A stretch of 64,000 bases of DNA from Spirillospora albida. Lineage in GTDB: Bacteria > Actinomycetota > Actinomycetes > Streptosporangiales > Streptosporangiaceae. Location of the stretch: contig NZ_JOFJ01000011.1 of NCBI RefSeq assembly GCF_000718255.1, positions 62,001-126,000 of the forward strand, written 5' to 3'. How positions within the stretch are numbered: position 1 is the first letter of the stretch; each line of letters begins with the position of its first letter. Shown piece by piece: positions 7,124 to 15,524 of the stretch. A program made the translations under genes and the position numbers. The notes under the pieces are model-generated. The model was given only the letters and a program-made list of their open reading frames with translations. It did not search any database and was not told the origin of the DNA.

Positions 7124-7630
7124 ATGCCTCGTCGTGCCGTCGTCGCCGCCCTGGCGGCCCTCATGGTCGCCGCCGGTGCGGGGCTCTATCTCTTCCAGCC
7201 GTGGAAGGCGTTCACCGACACCACGGTGAACGAGTCATTGCCGATCGCCTCCGAACCAGCACCCTCACCGAGCAAGGGCGCCGGGCCGGCGACCCTGGCG
7301 GAGGGCGCCTTCGTCAGCCACGACCACGACACCAGCGGAACGGCCCGCACGGTGCGGCTCGCGAGCGGCGGCCGGATACTGCGGCTGGAGGACCTGCGCA
7401 CCTCAGAAGGCCCGGACGTGCGGGTCTACCTGTCCACGCGCTCCGCTCGGGAGGTCCGGAAGGGGCTGGGGGACGGAGCGGTCGAACTCGGCCGGCTCAA
7501 GGGCAACCTGGGCAACCAGAACTACGCCGTCCCGGCCGGTGCCGATGTCTCCAGGTTCCGGAGCGCCGTGATCTGGTGCAAGCGGTTCTCCGTCTCCTTC
7601 GGGGCCGCCGACCTCTCCCCGAAGGGCTGA
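7124..7630 (+). CDS. membrane-anchored DM13-domain protein
   Basis: 168 residues: one N-terminal membrane segment (about 5-25), a linker, and a DM13 domain (about 55-165) with the family pattern GTARTVRLASGGRILRLEDL and a late VIWCKRFSVSFG containing the single conserved Cys. DM13 domains are proposed to carry out electron transfer or binding at the cell surface. It is a single gene facing the convergent MpaB-type gene 14 bases away. Confidence 0.83.
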   Translation: MPRRAVVAALAALMVAAGAGLYLFQPWKAFTDTTVNESLPIASEPAPSPSKGAGPATLAEGAFVSHDHDTSGTARTVRLASGGRILRLEDLRTSEGPDVRVYLSTRSAREVRKGLGDGAVELGRLKGNLGNQNYAVPAGADVSRFRSAVIWCKRFSVSFGAADLSPKG

Positions 7631-7644
7631 TCCATGGGCCTGCG

Positions 7645-8562
7645 TCAGCGCGGCGCGGGCCGGTAGCGTTCGCTGCGGGTCTTGGCGCCGATGAGGCGCA
7701 GCTGCGTGAGCAGGACGCGCCGGTCGAGGCGGCGCGGCACCAGCCGGGCCGAGACGCGGACCGTCCTGGCCATCCGGTTGAAGCGCCGCTGTTCGGAGGC
7801 GGTCCACTCGATGTCGAAGCGTTCCCGGACCGGTGCGGGCAGGCAGCCGATCGCGACCAGGGTGCCCAGCCGTCGCAGGAGCGGCCGGCCCGCCCGGATG
7901 GCGGAGGACGGCACGAAGGGGACCGCGCCGATGCCGTCGGTCCGGGCGATCTGGATCGACCGGGCCGCGGGGGCGGTCATCTCCAGGCGTTCGGCGCAGA
8001 AGGCGGCGAAGGCGTCCTGGAAGGCCGCGTAGTCGGACGGGACGGGGCGCATGCTCACGCCGTAGCGGGCGTACCAGGCGACCGTCTCGGCGTAGAGGCG
8101 GTCACGGTCGGCCGCGGTGAGCGCGTTCGCGGGGAAGAACAGCTCGGCGGTGCGGAACATGTGCCAGGTGAACGTGGCGTGGGCCCACCAGAACGTCTCG
8201 GGGTCCAGGGCATGGAATCTCCGGCCCGCGGAGTCCACCCCCCTGATGTCGAGGTGCAGGTCACGGATGTGGCGGGCGCGCTCAGCACCGTCGGGTTCGA
8301 AGATCGTGGCCCAGATCTGCGGGACCGACCGCCAGATCCGCCCGAACGGGTCGTCGAAGAACCCGGACTGCTCGGCCACGGCCGTTCCCAGCGGTGGATA
8401 CATCAGCTGCAGCAGCCCCGTGGAGCCGCCCGGCAGCGCGGCGCGCGTGTCTCCGGCGATCCGCCACAGCAGCGAGTCCGGCCCGATGAGGTCGCCCCCG
8501 GTCTGCGGGCCGTCGCCCACCCAGCCGTCCGGTTCCCTTTCGAGGTGTTCCGGCACCATCAT
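7645..8562 (-). CDS. oxygenase MpaB family (DUF2236) protein
   Basis: 305 residues of the all-helical MpaB/latex-clearing-protein fold. Visible signatures are DPFGRIWRSVPQIWATIFEP near the N-terminus and FHALDPETFWWAHATFTWHM in the middle, whose histidines are the likely haem ligands by family analogy. Members are haem-dependent oxygenases of uncertain substrate. The start is the first ATG of ATGATG (8562) with GAAGGGAG upstream; frame extension to 8856 would run through the promoter region. A TetR-like palindrome lies about 80 bases upstream. Confidence 0.83.
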   Translation of the reverse strand: MMVPEHLEREPDGWVGDGPQTGGDLIGPDSLLWRIAGDTRAALPGGSTGLLQLMYPPLGTAVAEQSGFFDDPFGRIWRSVPQIWATIFEPDGAERARHIRDLHLDIRGVDSAGRRFHALDPETFWWAHATFTWHMFRTAELFFPANALTAADRDRLYAETVAWYARYGVSMRPVPSDYAAFQDAFAAFCAERLEMTAPAARSIQIARTDGIGAVPFVPSSAIRAGRPLLRRLGTLVAIGCLPAPVRERFDIEWTASEQRRFNRMARTVRVSARLVPRRLDRRVLLTQLRLIGAKTRSERYRPAPR

Positions 8563-8642
8563 CACGACTCCCTTCGTCCGCGATGCGACCCGCCGCGCGA
8601 CGACCGGCCGCTCCTTGACCGTCCGGTCGCCGCCGGCCGATA

Positions 8643-8660
8643 ACCGACATCGCTGTCGGT
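8643..8660. promoter_or_regulatory. palindromic operator upstream of the MpaB-type gene
   Basis: ACCGACA-TCGC-TGTCGGT is a perfect 7-bp inverted repeat with a 4-bp centre, typical in size of TetR-family operators. It lies about 80 bp upstream of the MpaB-type start. No TetR gene is adjacent. Confidence 0.5.
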
Positions 8661-8761
8661 AGCGTGGGCCCATCGATGGAGCGGAGTCAAGACGTCGGCC
8701 AGGCGGCCACCGCCGTCCGCGTTGACCCGTCGCCTCGGTCGCCCTGGCCCAATCGGGGCGA

Positions 8762-9829
8762 TCAGCGATGACCTTGCAGGACGGCGTGGTGGTCGCTGCC
8801 GTCGGTGGTGTCGGGGTCGGTGTGGACGGTGGCGGCGGCGAGCCGGGGCAGTTCATGGATGAGCCGGTGTTCGGCTTCCACGGCCACGGCGTGCGCCTGG
8901 ATCAGGGTCAGGTCGGGCGAGAGGACGATGTCGGTCTCGGCGCGCAGGCGGTGCCCGATCCAGCGCATCCGGACGTTACCGACGCCTCTGACGCCGTCCA
9001 CGCCTGCGAGGATCCGTTCGGCCTCGCTCACGAGGGCGGGGTCGACCGCGTCCATCAGCCGGTGGTAGATCTCCCGGAGCGCGTCGCGCAGCACGAAGCA
9101 GATCGCGATGGTGATCAGCAGGCCGACGACCGGGTCCGCGATGGGGTGGCCGAGGGCCGAACCGGCGGCGCCGCCGAGGACGGCCAGTGAGGTGTAGCCG
9201 TCGGTCCGGGCGTGCAGCCCGTCGGCGACCAGTGCCGCCGAGCCGATCTCCCGCCCGGCTCTGATCCGGTAGCGGGCCACCCATTCGTTGCCCAGGAAGC
9301 CGATGACGGCCGCCGCCGCGACCCACCAGAGGGCCCGGACGTCCTGCGGGTCCATGAGCCGGCGGGACGCCTCGTACCCGGCCAGCGCCGCCGACGCGGC
9401 GATGATCGTCACGATCACCAGGCCGGCCAGGTCCTCGGCCCGGCCGAAGCCGTAGGTGAAGCGGCGGGTGGCGGCGCGGCGGCCGATCAGGAAGGCGATG
9501 GCGAGCGGTACCGCGGTGAGCGCGTCCGCGACGTTGTGCAGTGTGTCGCCGAGCAGGGCCACCGATCCCGACCGGATCACGATCACCGCCTGGAGGGCGG
9601 CGGTGAGCATGAGCACGCCGAAGGACATCCCGATCACGCGCAATCCGCGGCCGCTGAACTCCAGCGCCTCATCGGTCTTGTCCGCGCTGTCGTGGCCGTG
9701 CGGCGTGAGGAGGTGCCGGATCCGGCTCGTGAGCGGCCGGAGGCGGCCGGAGCGCCGGTGATGTCCGTGCCCATGTCCGTGGCCGGTCGTGTGCTGGTGT
9801 TCGGGCCCTGCGTGCCGGTGCTCTGACAT
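8762..9829 (-). CDS. cation diffusion facilitator (CDF) metal exporter
   Basis: 355 residues. A His-rich N-terminus (about 4-46, HGHGHGHH) precedes six predicted membrane segments. Metal-site motifs are GDTLHNVAD (Asp95, His98, Asp102) in TM2 and the corresponding DGLHARTD in TM5. The C-terminal cytoplasmic domain has the ferredoxin-like CDF fold (VRGVGNVRMRWIGHR...). It exports Zn2+/Co2+/Cd2+-type ions by proton antiport. The start at 9829 follows GAGGAGAGCC. It is divergent from the ArsR regulator 46 bases away, with a shared operator. Confidence 0.9.
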   Translation of the reverse strand: MSEHRHAGPEHQHTTGHGHGHGHHRRSGRLRPLTSRIRHLLTPHGHDSADKTDEALEFSGRGLRVIGMSFGVLMLTAALQAVIVIRSGSVALLGDTLHNVADALTAVPLAIAFLIGRRAATRRFTYGFGRAEDLAGLVIVTIIAASAALAGYEASRRLMDPQDVRALWWVAAAAVIGFLGNEWVARYRIRAGREIGSAALVADGLHARTDGYTSLAVLGGAAGSALGHPIADPVVGLLITIAICFVLRDALREIYHRLMDAVDPALVSEAERILAGVDGVRGVGNVRMRWIGHRLRAETDIVLSPDLTLIQAHAVAVEAEHRLIHELPRLAAATVHTDPDTTDGSDHHAVLQGHR

Positions 9830-9841
9830 GGCTCTCCTCGC

Positions 9842-9894
9842 TTGCGGGAGGCGGACGCGCCCAGTATATGTAGTCATGTACGCACGCGACTACA
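9842..9894. promoter_or_regulatory. divergent CDF/arsR promoter with shared operator
   Basis: An inverted repeat TGTAGTC (9869-9875)/GACTACA (9888-9894) straddles the arsR start codon. For arsR, -35 TTGCGG (9842-9847), a 17-bp spacer and -10 TATATG (9865-9870) place the transcription start at about 9876, the ATG itself, so its message is probably leaderless. On the minus strand, TTGTAG and TACATA can serve the CDF gene with a 17-bp spacer. Binding at the repeat would block both. Confidence 0.6.
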
Positions 9895-10235
9895 AAGCAG
9901 GTGCGATCTCGTTGCAGGAGCATCCTTCGAGCGCTCAGATCGAGGCCGCGACCGCGGCGTTCCGCATGCTGTCCGACGCCACGCGGTTGCGCCTGATGTG
10001 GTTGCTGACCTCAGAGGAGTACGACGTCACCACCCTGGCCGAGCGTCTGGACGTGGCGCGTCCGCTGGTCTCCCAGCATCTGGCCAAGCTCCGGATGACC
10101 GGCTTGGTGCACACCCGGAGAGAGGGACGCCGCGTGCTGTACCGGGCCAGGGACACCCACGTGCGCGCCCTGATCACCGAGGCGCTCTTCCACGCGGGCC
10201 ACGAGGTCACCGGCAAGCCCCGCCACCAGGACTGA
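9876..10235 (+). CDS. ArsR/SmtB-family metal sensor (CzrA/NmtR-like)
   Basis: 119 residues with a winged helix (recognition helix around VARPLVSQHLAKL). The last helix carries D93-x-H95-x10-H106-x2-H109, the exact alpha-5 metal-site spacing of Zn/Co sensors such as CzrA, so metal binding should release DNA. No alpha-3 CxC motif is present, which argues against arsenic sensing. Regulation of the divergent CDF exporter and itself is inferred from the shared operator. Confidence 0.9.
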   Translation: MYARDYKAGAISLQEHPSSAQIEAATAAFRMLSDATRLRLMWLLTSEEYDVTTLAERLDVARPLVSQHLAKLRMTGLVHTRREGRRVLYRARDTHVRALITEALFHAGHEVTGKPRHQD

Positions 10236-10409
10236 GCGCGGTTCCGCGCCGCCGTCGGCCGGACGTCCGAGGCCAGAGGGAAGATCTCGACCAGGGCGCA
10301 GGGTGGGCTGATGTTGGGGTGCCGCGATCGGCGCTCCCCGGTGACCGGGTGACGTCCTGTCCGCCCTCGCCGAGGGAGGGATCACCGGGAAGCGCCGTGC
10401 CGGCTGGTG

Positions 10410-11678
10410 TCAGGTCACGACCACCGTTGCGCGTGGGGATGCGCCGGCCTGCTCGGGAGCGAGCCGGCCCCGCCGGTCGAGGCGGTGAAGCGCCGCTGCC
10501 GACAGCAGTCCCGCGGCCAGCAGGAGCAGCCAGGGCAGGTAGGGCATCTGCAGACGGCGTGCCGCGTCCAGCGCGGTGCCGGTGAGCAGGTTGCCCGCGA
10601 GGATCCCGACGCCGGCCAGCAGGTTGTGGACGCCGTAGTAGGTGCCGATGAGGCGGCCTCGGGCAAGTGCGGCGATGGTGGCCATCTCGAACGGGAAGAC
10701 CATCGTCGTCCCGGTGCCCAGCAGCAGCGCGCATGCCAGCAGCGCGCTGACGTGGCCGGCGACGCCGGCGCTCAGCACGTCGGCCAGGCACAGCGGGACG
10801 AAGGCCACGCCCATGAGGGCCACGCCGTTGGCCATGGCCTGGCCGTCGCTGAACCGCCGCCTGCACCAGGCGGTCATCTTGACCTGGCCGGCGACGCCGG
10901 CCAGGGCGGTGACGGCGAACAGGGCGACCGTCCAGGACTGGCTCCCCGTGACGCGGCGAACCTCCAGCGGCAGTCCCAGGTACACCTGGAACGACAGCGC
11001 GTAGGAGGCGACCATCACGGCCGCGAACCCGAGGAAGGGCCGGTTGGTGAACGCCTCCCGCCAGTCGGTCAGCACCGGCCGGTCGGGTGCCCTCTCCGGG
11101 CCGGCGCACGTCGGGAGGCAGCGCCACTGGAGCAGGGTCAGCACCGCGAAGACCGCCGCCGCGACCAGGCACACGGCGCGGAAGTCGGCGCGCAGCAGCA
11201 CCAGTCCGATCAGGGGACCGATCAGGATGCCCGCCTGGTAGAAGACGTTGAACGCCGCGAACGCCTCGACCCGGCGGCCGGCTTCGGCGTGGGCGAGGTA
11301 GGCGCGGGCGGCCGGATTGAACAGGGCTCCGGCGAACCCGGTCAGGGCGGACGCGGCGATCAGCGCCGGTACCGCGGTGGAGACCGCGAACACGCCGAAG
11401 CCGACCACGCGCAGCGCGCACCCGAGCATGATCATGGGCTTGTAGCCGATCCGGTCGGCGAGCGTCCCGCCGATGAGGAACAGGCCCTGCTGGGCGAAGT
11501 TGCGCACACCCAGGACCAGCCCGACGAGCCAGACGGCGAGCCCGACCCCGTTCGCCAGGTGGTCGGCCAGGTACGGCATGAGCATGTAGAAGCCGAGATT
11601 GATCCCGGCCTGGTTGACGAACAGGACCTGGGCCGGGCGGCCGAACGACGAGAGCCCGGCGACGGTTGTCCTCCTCAC
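10410..11678 (-). CDS. MFS transporter
   Basis: 422 residues with about 12 membrane segments. The MFS cytoplasmic loop motif is visible as GGTLADRIGYKPMIMLG after TM2. The GTG start (11676-11678) overlaps the TGA of the upstream PLP-enzyme gene and has GGAGG upstream, so the two are translationally coupled. The longer open frame upstream is the opposite reading of the PLP gene. Substrate unknown; coupling suggests export of a product of the neighbouring enzyme (inference). Confidence 0.87.
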   Translation of the reverse strand: MRRTTVAGLSSFGRPAQVLFVNQAGINLGFYMLMPYLADHLANGVGLAVWLVGLVLGVRNFAQQGLFLIGGTLADRIGYKPMIMLGCALRVVGFGVFAVSTAVPALIAASALTGFAGALFNPAARAYLAHAEAGRRVEAFAAFNVFYQAGILIGPLIGLVLLRADFRAVCLVAAAVFAVLTLLQWRCLPTCAGPERAPDRPVLTDWREAFTNRPFLGFAAVMVASYALSFQVYLGLPLEVRRVTGSQSWTVALFAVTALAGVAGQVKMTAWCRRRFSDGQAMANGVALMGVAFVPLCLADVLSAGVAGHVSALLACALLLGTGTTMVFPFEMATIAALARGRLIGTYYGVHNLLAGVGILAGNLLTGTALDAARRLQMPYLPWLLLLAAGLLSAAALHRLDRRGRLAPEQAGASPRATVVVT

Positions 11679-12907
11679 CGGTGGCCTCCGGCGGGGCGGG
11701 CGGCCACATCGCCGGCCAGGCGGGCGTCCAGGCCGGTGACCCGGCTCAGCGGGTCGGCCACGGTGCGGCACCGGGTCCAGGACGTCACCTCCCGCTCGGT
11801 CGGGTGGCCGATCTGTGCGGGACGGGCGGGCGGAGCGGCCTCCAGCAGGCGGTGGGCGCGGCAGTAATCGTCGTCGTAGACGGTGTCCCAGTACCGCCAC
11901 GGCCCGTCGGGGAAGATCGCGACCACGCGCGCCTCCGGTGGCAGGACCGCGGCGGTCCAGGAGGCCACGAGCGCGACGGCGCCCACACTCCACCCGCCGC
12001 TCATCAGATGCCGGGACGCCAGCCGCCGGCAGGCCCACACCGCTTCGGCGGGGGCGACCCAGTGCACCTCGCTGAACAGGTCGTAGGCGACGTTGCGGGG
12101 ATGGATGCTGGAGCCCAGCCCGCGCATCAGGCGCGGGCGGGCGGGCTGGCCGAACACCGTGGAGCCGACCGAGTCCACGCCCACGATCCGGACACCGGGA
12201 AACCGGCCGCGGATCACGCGGCCGACCCCGGCGCTGTGGCCGCCGGTGCCCACGGCGCACACCAGCGCGTCGATCCTGGGGAAGTCCTCCAGCAGTTCCG
12301 CGGCCAGCGCGGCGTAGGCCCCGGCGTTGTCGGGATTGTTGTACTGGTCGGGGCAGTAGGCGCCGGGCAGCTCGTCCATCAGCTCGGCGACGCGGACCCG
12401 CCGCGCCTCCTGCCAGCCGCCGGTCGGGTGCGGCTCGGTCACCAGCTCCAGCCGGGCCCCGTAGGCGCGCAGCAGCCGGCGCAGCAGCGGCTCCAGCCCC
12501 GGGTCGCCGACGAGCACGACCGGGTGCCCGTAGACCTGGCCCGCCAGGGCCAGGCCGAGGCCGAGGGTTCCGCTGGTCGACTCGACGATGGGCGCGCCGG
12601 GCCGCAGGTCCCCGCGGTCACGCGCGCGGGCGATCATGTGCAGCGCGGGCCGGTCCTTGATCCCGCCGGGGTTGGTGCCTTCGAGCTTGGCCCAGAAACC
12701 CCGGCCGCGGGCGGCGCCGGTTCCGGTGTCGGGCTCGGGGCCGGCGCCCGGACGCAGGTCCGGAATGCGCAGCACCGGCGTGCGGCCGACGAGGCCGGAC
12801 AATTCCGGATGCCGGTGAGACGGTGAGCAGGTGAGCCGGCCGACCGATGTGATGTCGGACGGCGATGGGTCGATCATGCGCAGAGCGCCGGCGTGCGTGT
12901 TCGTCAT
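11675..12907 (-). CDS. PLP-dependent cysteine synthase-like enzyme
   Basis: 410 residues of fold-type II PLP enzymes. GTNPGGIKDRPA contains the Schiff-base lysine (K84), STSGTLG (110-116) is the substrate/carboxylate loop, and GTGGHSAGVGRVI the phosphate cup. It differs from housekeeping CysK in its N-terminal 30-residue extension and a 100-residue C-terminal extension. Relatives include cysteine synthase, cystathionine beta-synthase-like enzymes and SbnA-type diaminopropionate synthases. Start at 12907 follows GGGGGAT. It is the first gene of the operon with the MFS transporter. Confidence 0.82.
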   Translation of the reverse strand: MTNTHAGALRMIDPSPSDITSVGRLTCSPSHRHPELSGLVGRTPVLRIPDLRPGAGPEPDTGTGAARGRGFWAKLEGTNPGGIKDRPALHMIARARDRGDLRPGAPIVESTSGTLGLGLALAGQVYGHPVVLVGDPGLEPLLRRLLRAYGARLELVTEPHPTGGWQEARRVRVAELMDELPGAYCPDQYNNPDNAGAYAALAAELLEDFPRIDALVCAVGTGGHSAGVGRVIRGRFPGVRIVGVDSVGSTVFGQPARPRLMRGLGSSIHPRNVAYDLFSEVHWVAPAEAVWACRRLASRHLMSGGWSVGAVALVASWTAAVLPPEARVVAIFPDGPWRYWDTVYDDDYCRAHRLLEAAPPARPAQIGHPTEREVTSWTRCRTVADPLSRVTGLDARLAGDVAARPAGGHR

Positions 12908-13097
12908 GGAAATCCCCCGAGATGCGGGCGCGGCCGAGGACCGGCGCACGGTGATGCGCCGGCTCAGTGGCCCACGTGCGGAACAGAACGGTCGGTGCGG
13001 GTACGCGGGCATGCACCACCGGGCGGTGACGAGCCACCGCGCGGTCAGACGCGTTCCAGGAGCAGGCCGCCGGAACGGGCGCGTGCCCGCCGACCGA

Positions 13098-13589
13098 TCA
13101 CGTTCGGGAGATGCCCCATGCGCCGGCGAGCAGTGCGCCGCCCAGGGAGCGACGCAGCCACCAGCAAGAGGGAAGGGGCTCCGTCTCAGGAGAACCCCTG
13201 GCGGAGCCGGCCGCTCCGTCCGCCGACGACATCGACGAAGCGATATCCGGGGCCAGGAGTGCGCCGCAAACCGTCTTGGTGTCGTCCGACGCGGCGGACC
13301 AGTCCAGGGCCGCCGCGTCGGCGCAGCCGGCGTGGTGGTCGTGGTCGTGGTCGACGGGGACCCCGGGCGCCGCCCTCTCGTGTCCGAGGTCGCACATGTG
13401 GAGCCGCGGCTGAGCCGGCTCGTGCAGATTGTGCTCGGCGTTATCGCCGGCGCTGTGCCCGACGGTGGGTTCGTGCAACCCGGGCAGGCAGAGGATCACG
13501 TGCACGACGATGGTGACCGCCAGCAGGAGAAGACCGGGCGGCCGAACCAGCCGCACGCTCTTCGCAATCAAATGACTACTGACAGTCAC
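13098..13589 (-). CDS. His-rich membrane protein (DUF6153-like)
   Basis: 163 residues. An N-terminal hydrophobic segment (LLLLAVTIVVHVILCL, about 19-34) is followed by a His/Asp-rich stretch (VDHDHDHHAGCAD) with scattered Cys, then a second weak hydrophobic segment near the end. The pattern resembles small actinobacterial DUF6153 proteins and suggests metal binding outside the membrane; this is a composition-based guess. The GTG start has no ribosome binding site, but a -10-like TAGTGT lies about 10 bp upstream, so it may be leaderless. Confidence 0.55.
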   Translation of the reverse strand: MTVSSHLIAKSVRLVRPPGLLLLAVTIVVHVILCLPGLHEPTVGHSAGDNAEHNLHEPAQPRLHMCDLGHERAAPGVPVDHDHDHHAGCADAAALDWSAASDDTKTVCGALLAPDIASSMSSADGAAGSARGSPETEPLPSCWWLRRSLGGALLAGAWGISRT

Positions 13590-13696
13590 ATCGCGACACT
13601 AGCAGGCCGCCTCTCCGCGCCCATCGCGACTCGGCGGACGGTCCGGAAGTCCGGGCCGCGCCGCGACCGAGGCCGGGATCGTGCCGGTAGGTGGGT

Positions 13697-14431
13697 TCAG
13701 GGGGTGGCCGGTTTGCGGGCGGTGAGCAGGCGGGTCGGGACCCACGGGCTGCCCCACCACGCGCGCCAGCCCAGGCCGCGCACCTGGATGTCCTGGGCGT
13801 TCAGCCGGGCCAGGACCGCGGCGTACTGGCGGGGGGTCCGGGCCAGGTCGGCGATCAGGAGGCGGCCGCCCGGCCGCAGTACCCGGTACGCCTCGGTGAT
13901 CGCTTGGGCGCGGGCGTCCGCGCCGAAGATGGTGTGCACCGTCAGGCTGGAGACGACCAGGTCGAAGCTCGCCTCCGCGTACGGCAGTCGGCGCAGGTCA
14001 CCCCCGTGCACGTGGACGCGGTCGGCGACGCCTTCGGCGCGGGCGTTGCGCAGGGTCGCCGCCGGGGTGTTGCCGGACTGGTCCCGTCCGCGCCACAGGT
14101 CCACACCGACCGCCCGGCCCCGCGGGAGGCGCCGGGCGGCGGCCAGCAGGACCGCGCCGCGTCCGCAGCCGAGGTCGAGCAGCCGTTCGTCGCCCCGCAG
14201 GTCCAGCTCGTCCAGCACGTCCCGCCAGACCAGGAACTTGCCGCGCAGCGTGGCGTGCAGGCTCAGGGCCAGACACCCCGCCAGCAGGGTGCCGGAGACC
14301 ACGGCGGGAAGCGCGGCGGCCGGATCGGCGGTGACCGCCATCACGAGCCCCGTCACCCAGAACCCCAGCACCACCAAGCCCACGAAGCCGAACCCGTAGG
14401 GCGCATCCATCCCGTACCGCGCGCCAGGCAT
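13697..14431 (-). CDS. membrane-anchored class I SAM-dependent methyltransferase
   Basis: 244 residues. Two membrane segments (about 11-33 and 40-62) precede a Rossmann methyltransferase domain. Motif I is LLDLGCGRGAVLL (84-96), the acidic residue after beta-2 is in GVDLW, and motif post-I/IV is FDLVVSSLTVH. The substrate is unknown; the anchor suggests a lipid or membrane-bound acceptor. Confidence 0.85.
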   Translation of the reverse strand: MPGARYGMDAPYGFGFVGLVVLGFWVTGLVMAVTADPAAALPAVVSGTLLAGCLALSLHATLRGKFLVWRDVLDELDLRGDERLLDLGCGRGAVLLAAARRLPRGRAVGVDLWRGRDQSGNTPAATLRNARAEGVADRVHVHGGDLRRLPYAEASFDLVVSSLTVHTIFGADARAQAITEAYRVLRPGGRLLIADLARTPRQYAAVLARLNAQDIQVRGLGWRAWWGSPWVPTRLLTARKPATP

Positions 14432-14474
14432 CCCGCCACTCTGCCACGAACCGGCCGCCCGAGGGGAAGCAGAA

Positions 14475-14503
14475 GAGCCCCCCAGCTTGTCGCTGGAGGG
14501 CTC
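14475..14503 (-). terminator. terminator downstream of tRNA-Leu
   Basis: The hairpin GAGCCC..CAGC/GCTG..GGGCTC lies downstream of the tRNA gene and is followed on the minus strand by the T-rich TCTTCTGCTT. Confidence 0.7.
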
Positions 14504-14546
14504 ATTCCGTCAGTCTGTGGGGGAGGACCTGCGCCAATACCCCGAG

Positions 14547-14629
14547 TGGGCGAGGAGGGATTTGAACCCTCACATCCTTTCGGACACACGGACCTGAACC
14601 GTGCGCGTCTGCCGTTCCGCCACCCGCCC
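14547..14629 (-). tRNA. tRNA-Leu (CAG anticodon)
   Basis: 83 nt fold as a class II tRNA: acceptor GGGCGGG pairs with CTCGCCC (one G-U), anticodon stem CACGG/CCGTG with loop TTCAGGT and anticodon CAG, a long variable arm (TGTCCGAAAGGATG), and T-arm GAGGGTTCAAATCCCTC. Discriminator base A. No CCA is encoded. Confidence 0.95.
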
Positions 14630-14757
14630 TTGGGTGCCGTCCCGTTTCCGGGCGCTCGAAAAGGCTAGCACGGGTGCTGGAGTGGTTAGGTATCCAGATA
14701 CGTCGCGCGAACCTTCGCACCGATACGATCGTCTACCAGTGGGGAAGGGAGGTGCCC

Positions 14758-15513
14758 GTGGGCGTCATTCAGCGCTTCGAGCGACGGCTCGAGGGCATGG
14801 TCGAAGGTGCCTTCGCCAGGGCCTTCAAGTCCGAGCTGCAGCCGGTCGAGGTGGCCAGCGCCGTTCAGCGCGAGATGGACGACCGGGCGGCGATCGTCGC
14901 GCAGGGCCGGACGCTCGTTCCGAACGACTTCGTCGTGGAGATCTCGCAGCAGGACGGCCAGCGGCTGCAGGTGTACGCCGACAGCCTGAGCCAGGAGCTC
15001 GCCAACCTCGCGCGGGAGTACGCGAAGGAGCAGGGGTATTCGTTCGTGGGCCCGGTGCGGGTCAGGTTCGAGAACGCCGGCGACCTCGCCACGGGCATGT
15101 TCCGCATCCGGTCGGGTGTGATCAGGGGGTCCACCGTCGAGGGCGGGGAGATCCGCCAGCCGGTGAGCGATGTGCCGCAGCGGGGACGGGGCGGCGCGTT
15201 CGGAGGGCAGCCGCGGCTGCTGGTCACGACGGCGGTCGAGGGGGCTGACGCCACCCAGCGCACGTACGAGATCACGACGCCGGTCACGCTGCTGGGCCGC
15301 GGCACCGACTGCGATCTGCGCCTTGTCGACCCGGGGGTATCCCGGCATCATGCCGAGATCCGTGTAGAAGGTCCCGAAATCGTTCTCGTGGATCTAGGGT
15401 CGACCAACGGCTCCTTCGTGAACGGGCAGCCCATCCGGCGGGTCACGCTGGTGGACGGGTCGCGCGTCACGATGGGCCGGACAACACTCGTGTTCCGCCG
15501 CGACAGGGAGTAG
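14758..15513 (+). CDS. fhaA: FhaA, DUF3662 and FHA domain protein
   Basis: 251 residues. DUF3662 (about 1-115) is followed by a Gly-rich linker and a C-terminal FHA domain (about 165-245) with GRGTDCDLRL, SRHHAEI and DLGSTNGSFVN, the phosphothreonine-binding loops. FhaA binds phosphorylated partners of PknA/PknB and, in mycobacteria, regulates the MviN/PBP machinery. The GTG at 14758 is chosen because the strong GGGAAGGGAGG site (14742-14752) has correct spacing to it; an earlier GTG overlaps that site. It heads the operon. Confidence 0.93.
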   Translation: MGVIQRFERRLEGMVEGAFARAFKSELQPVEVASAVQREMDDRAAIVAQGRTLVPNDFVVEISQQDGQRLQVYADSLSQELANLAREYAKEQGYSFVGPVRVRFENAGDLATGMFRIRSGVIRGSTVEGGEIRQPVSDVPQRGRGGAFGGQPRLLVTTAVEGADATQRTYEITTPVTLLGRGTDCDLRLVDPGVSRHHAEIRVEGPEIVLVDLGSTNGSFVNGQPIRRVTLVDGSRVTMGRTTLVFRRDRE

Positions 15514-15524
15514 CCCCCACTCCG

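Noticed and set aside
10410..12260. A continuous 616-codon minus-strand frame covering MFS and upstream sequence
   Set aside because: Only the part from the GTG at 11678 is MFS-like; the rest is the wrong frame of the PLP-enzyme gene.
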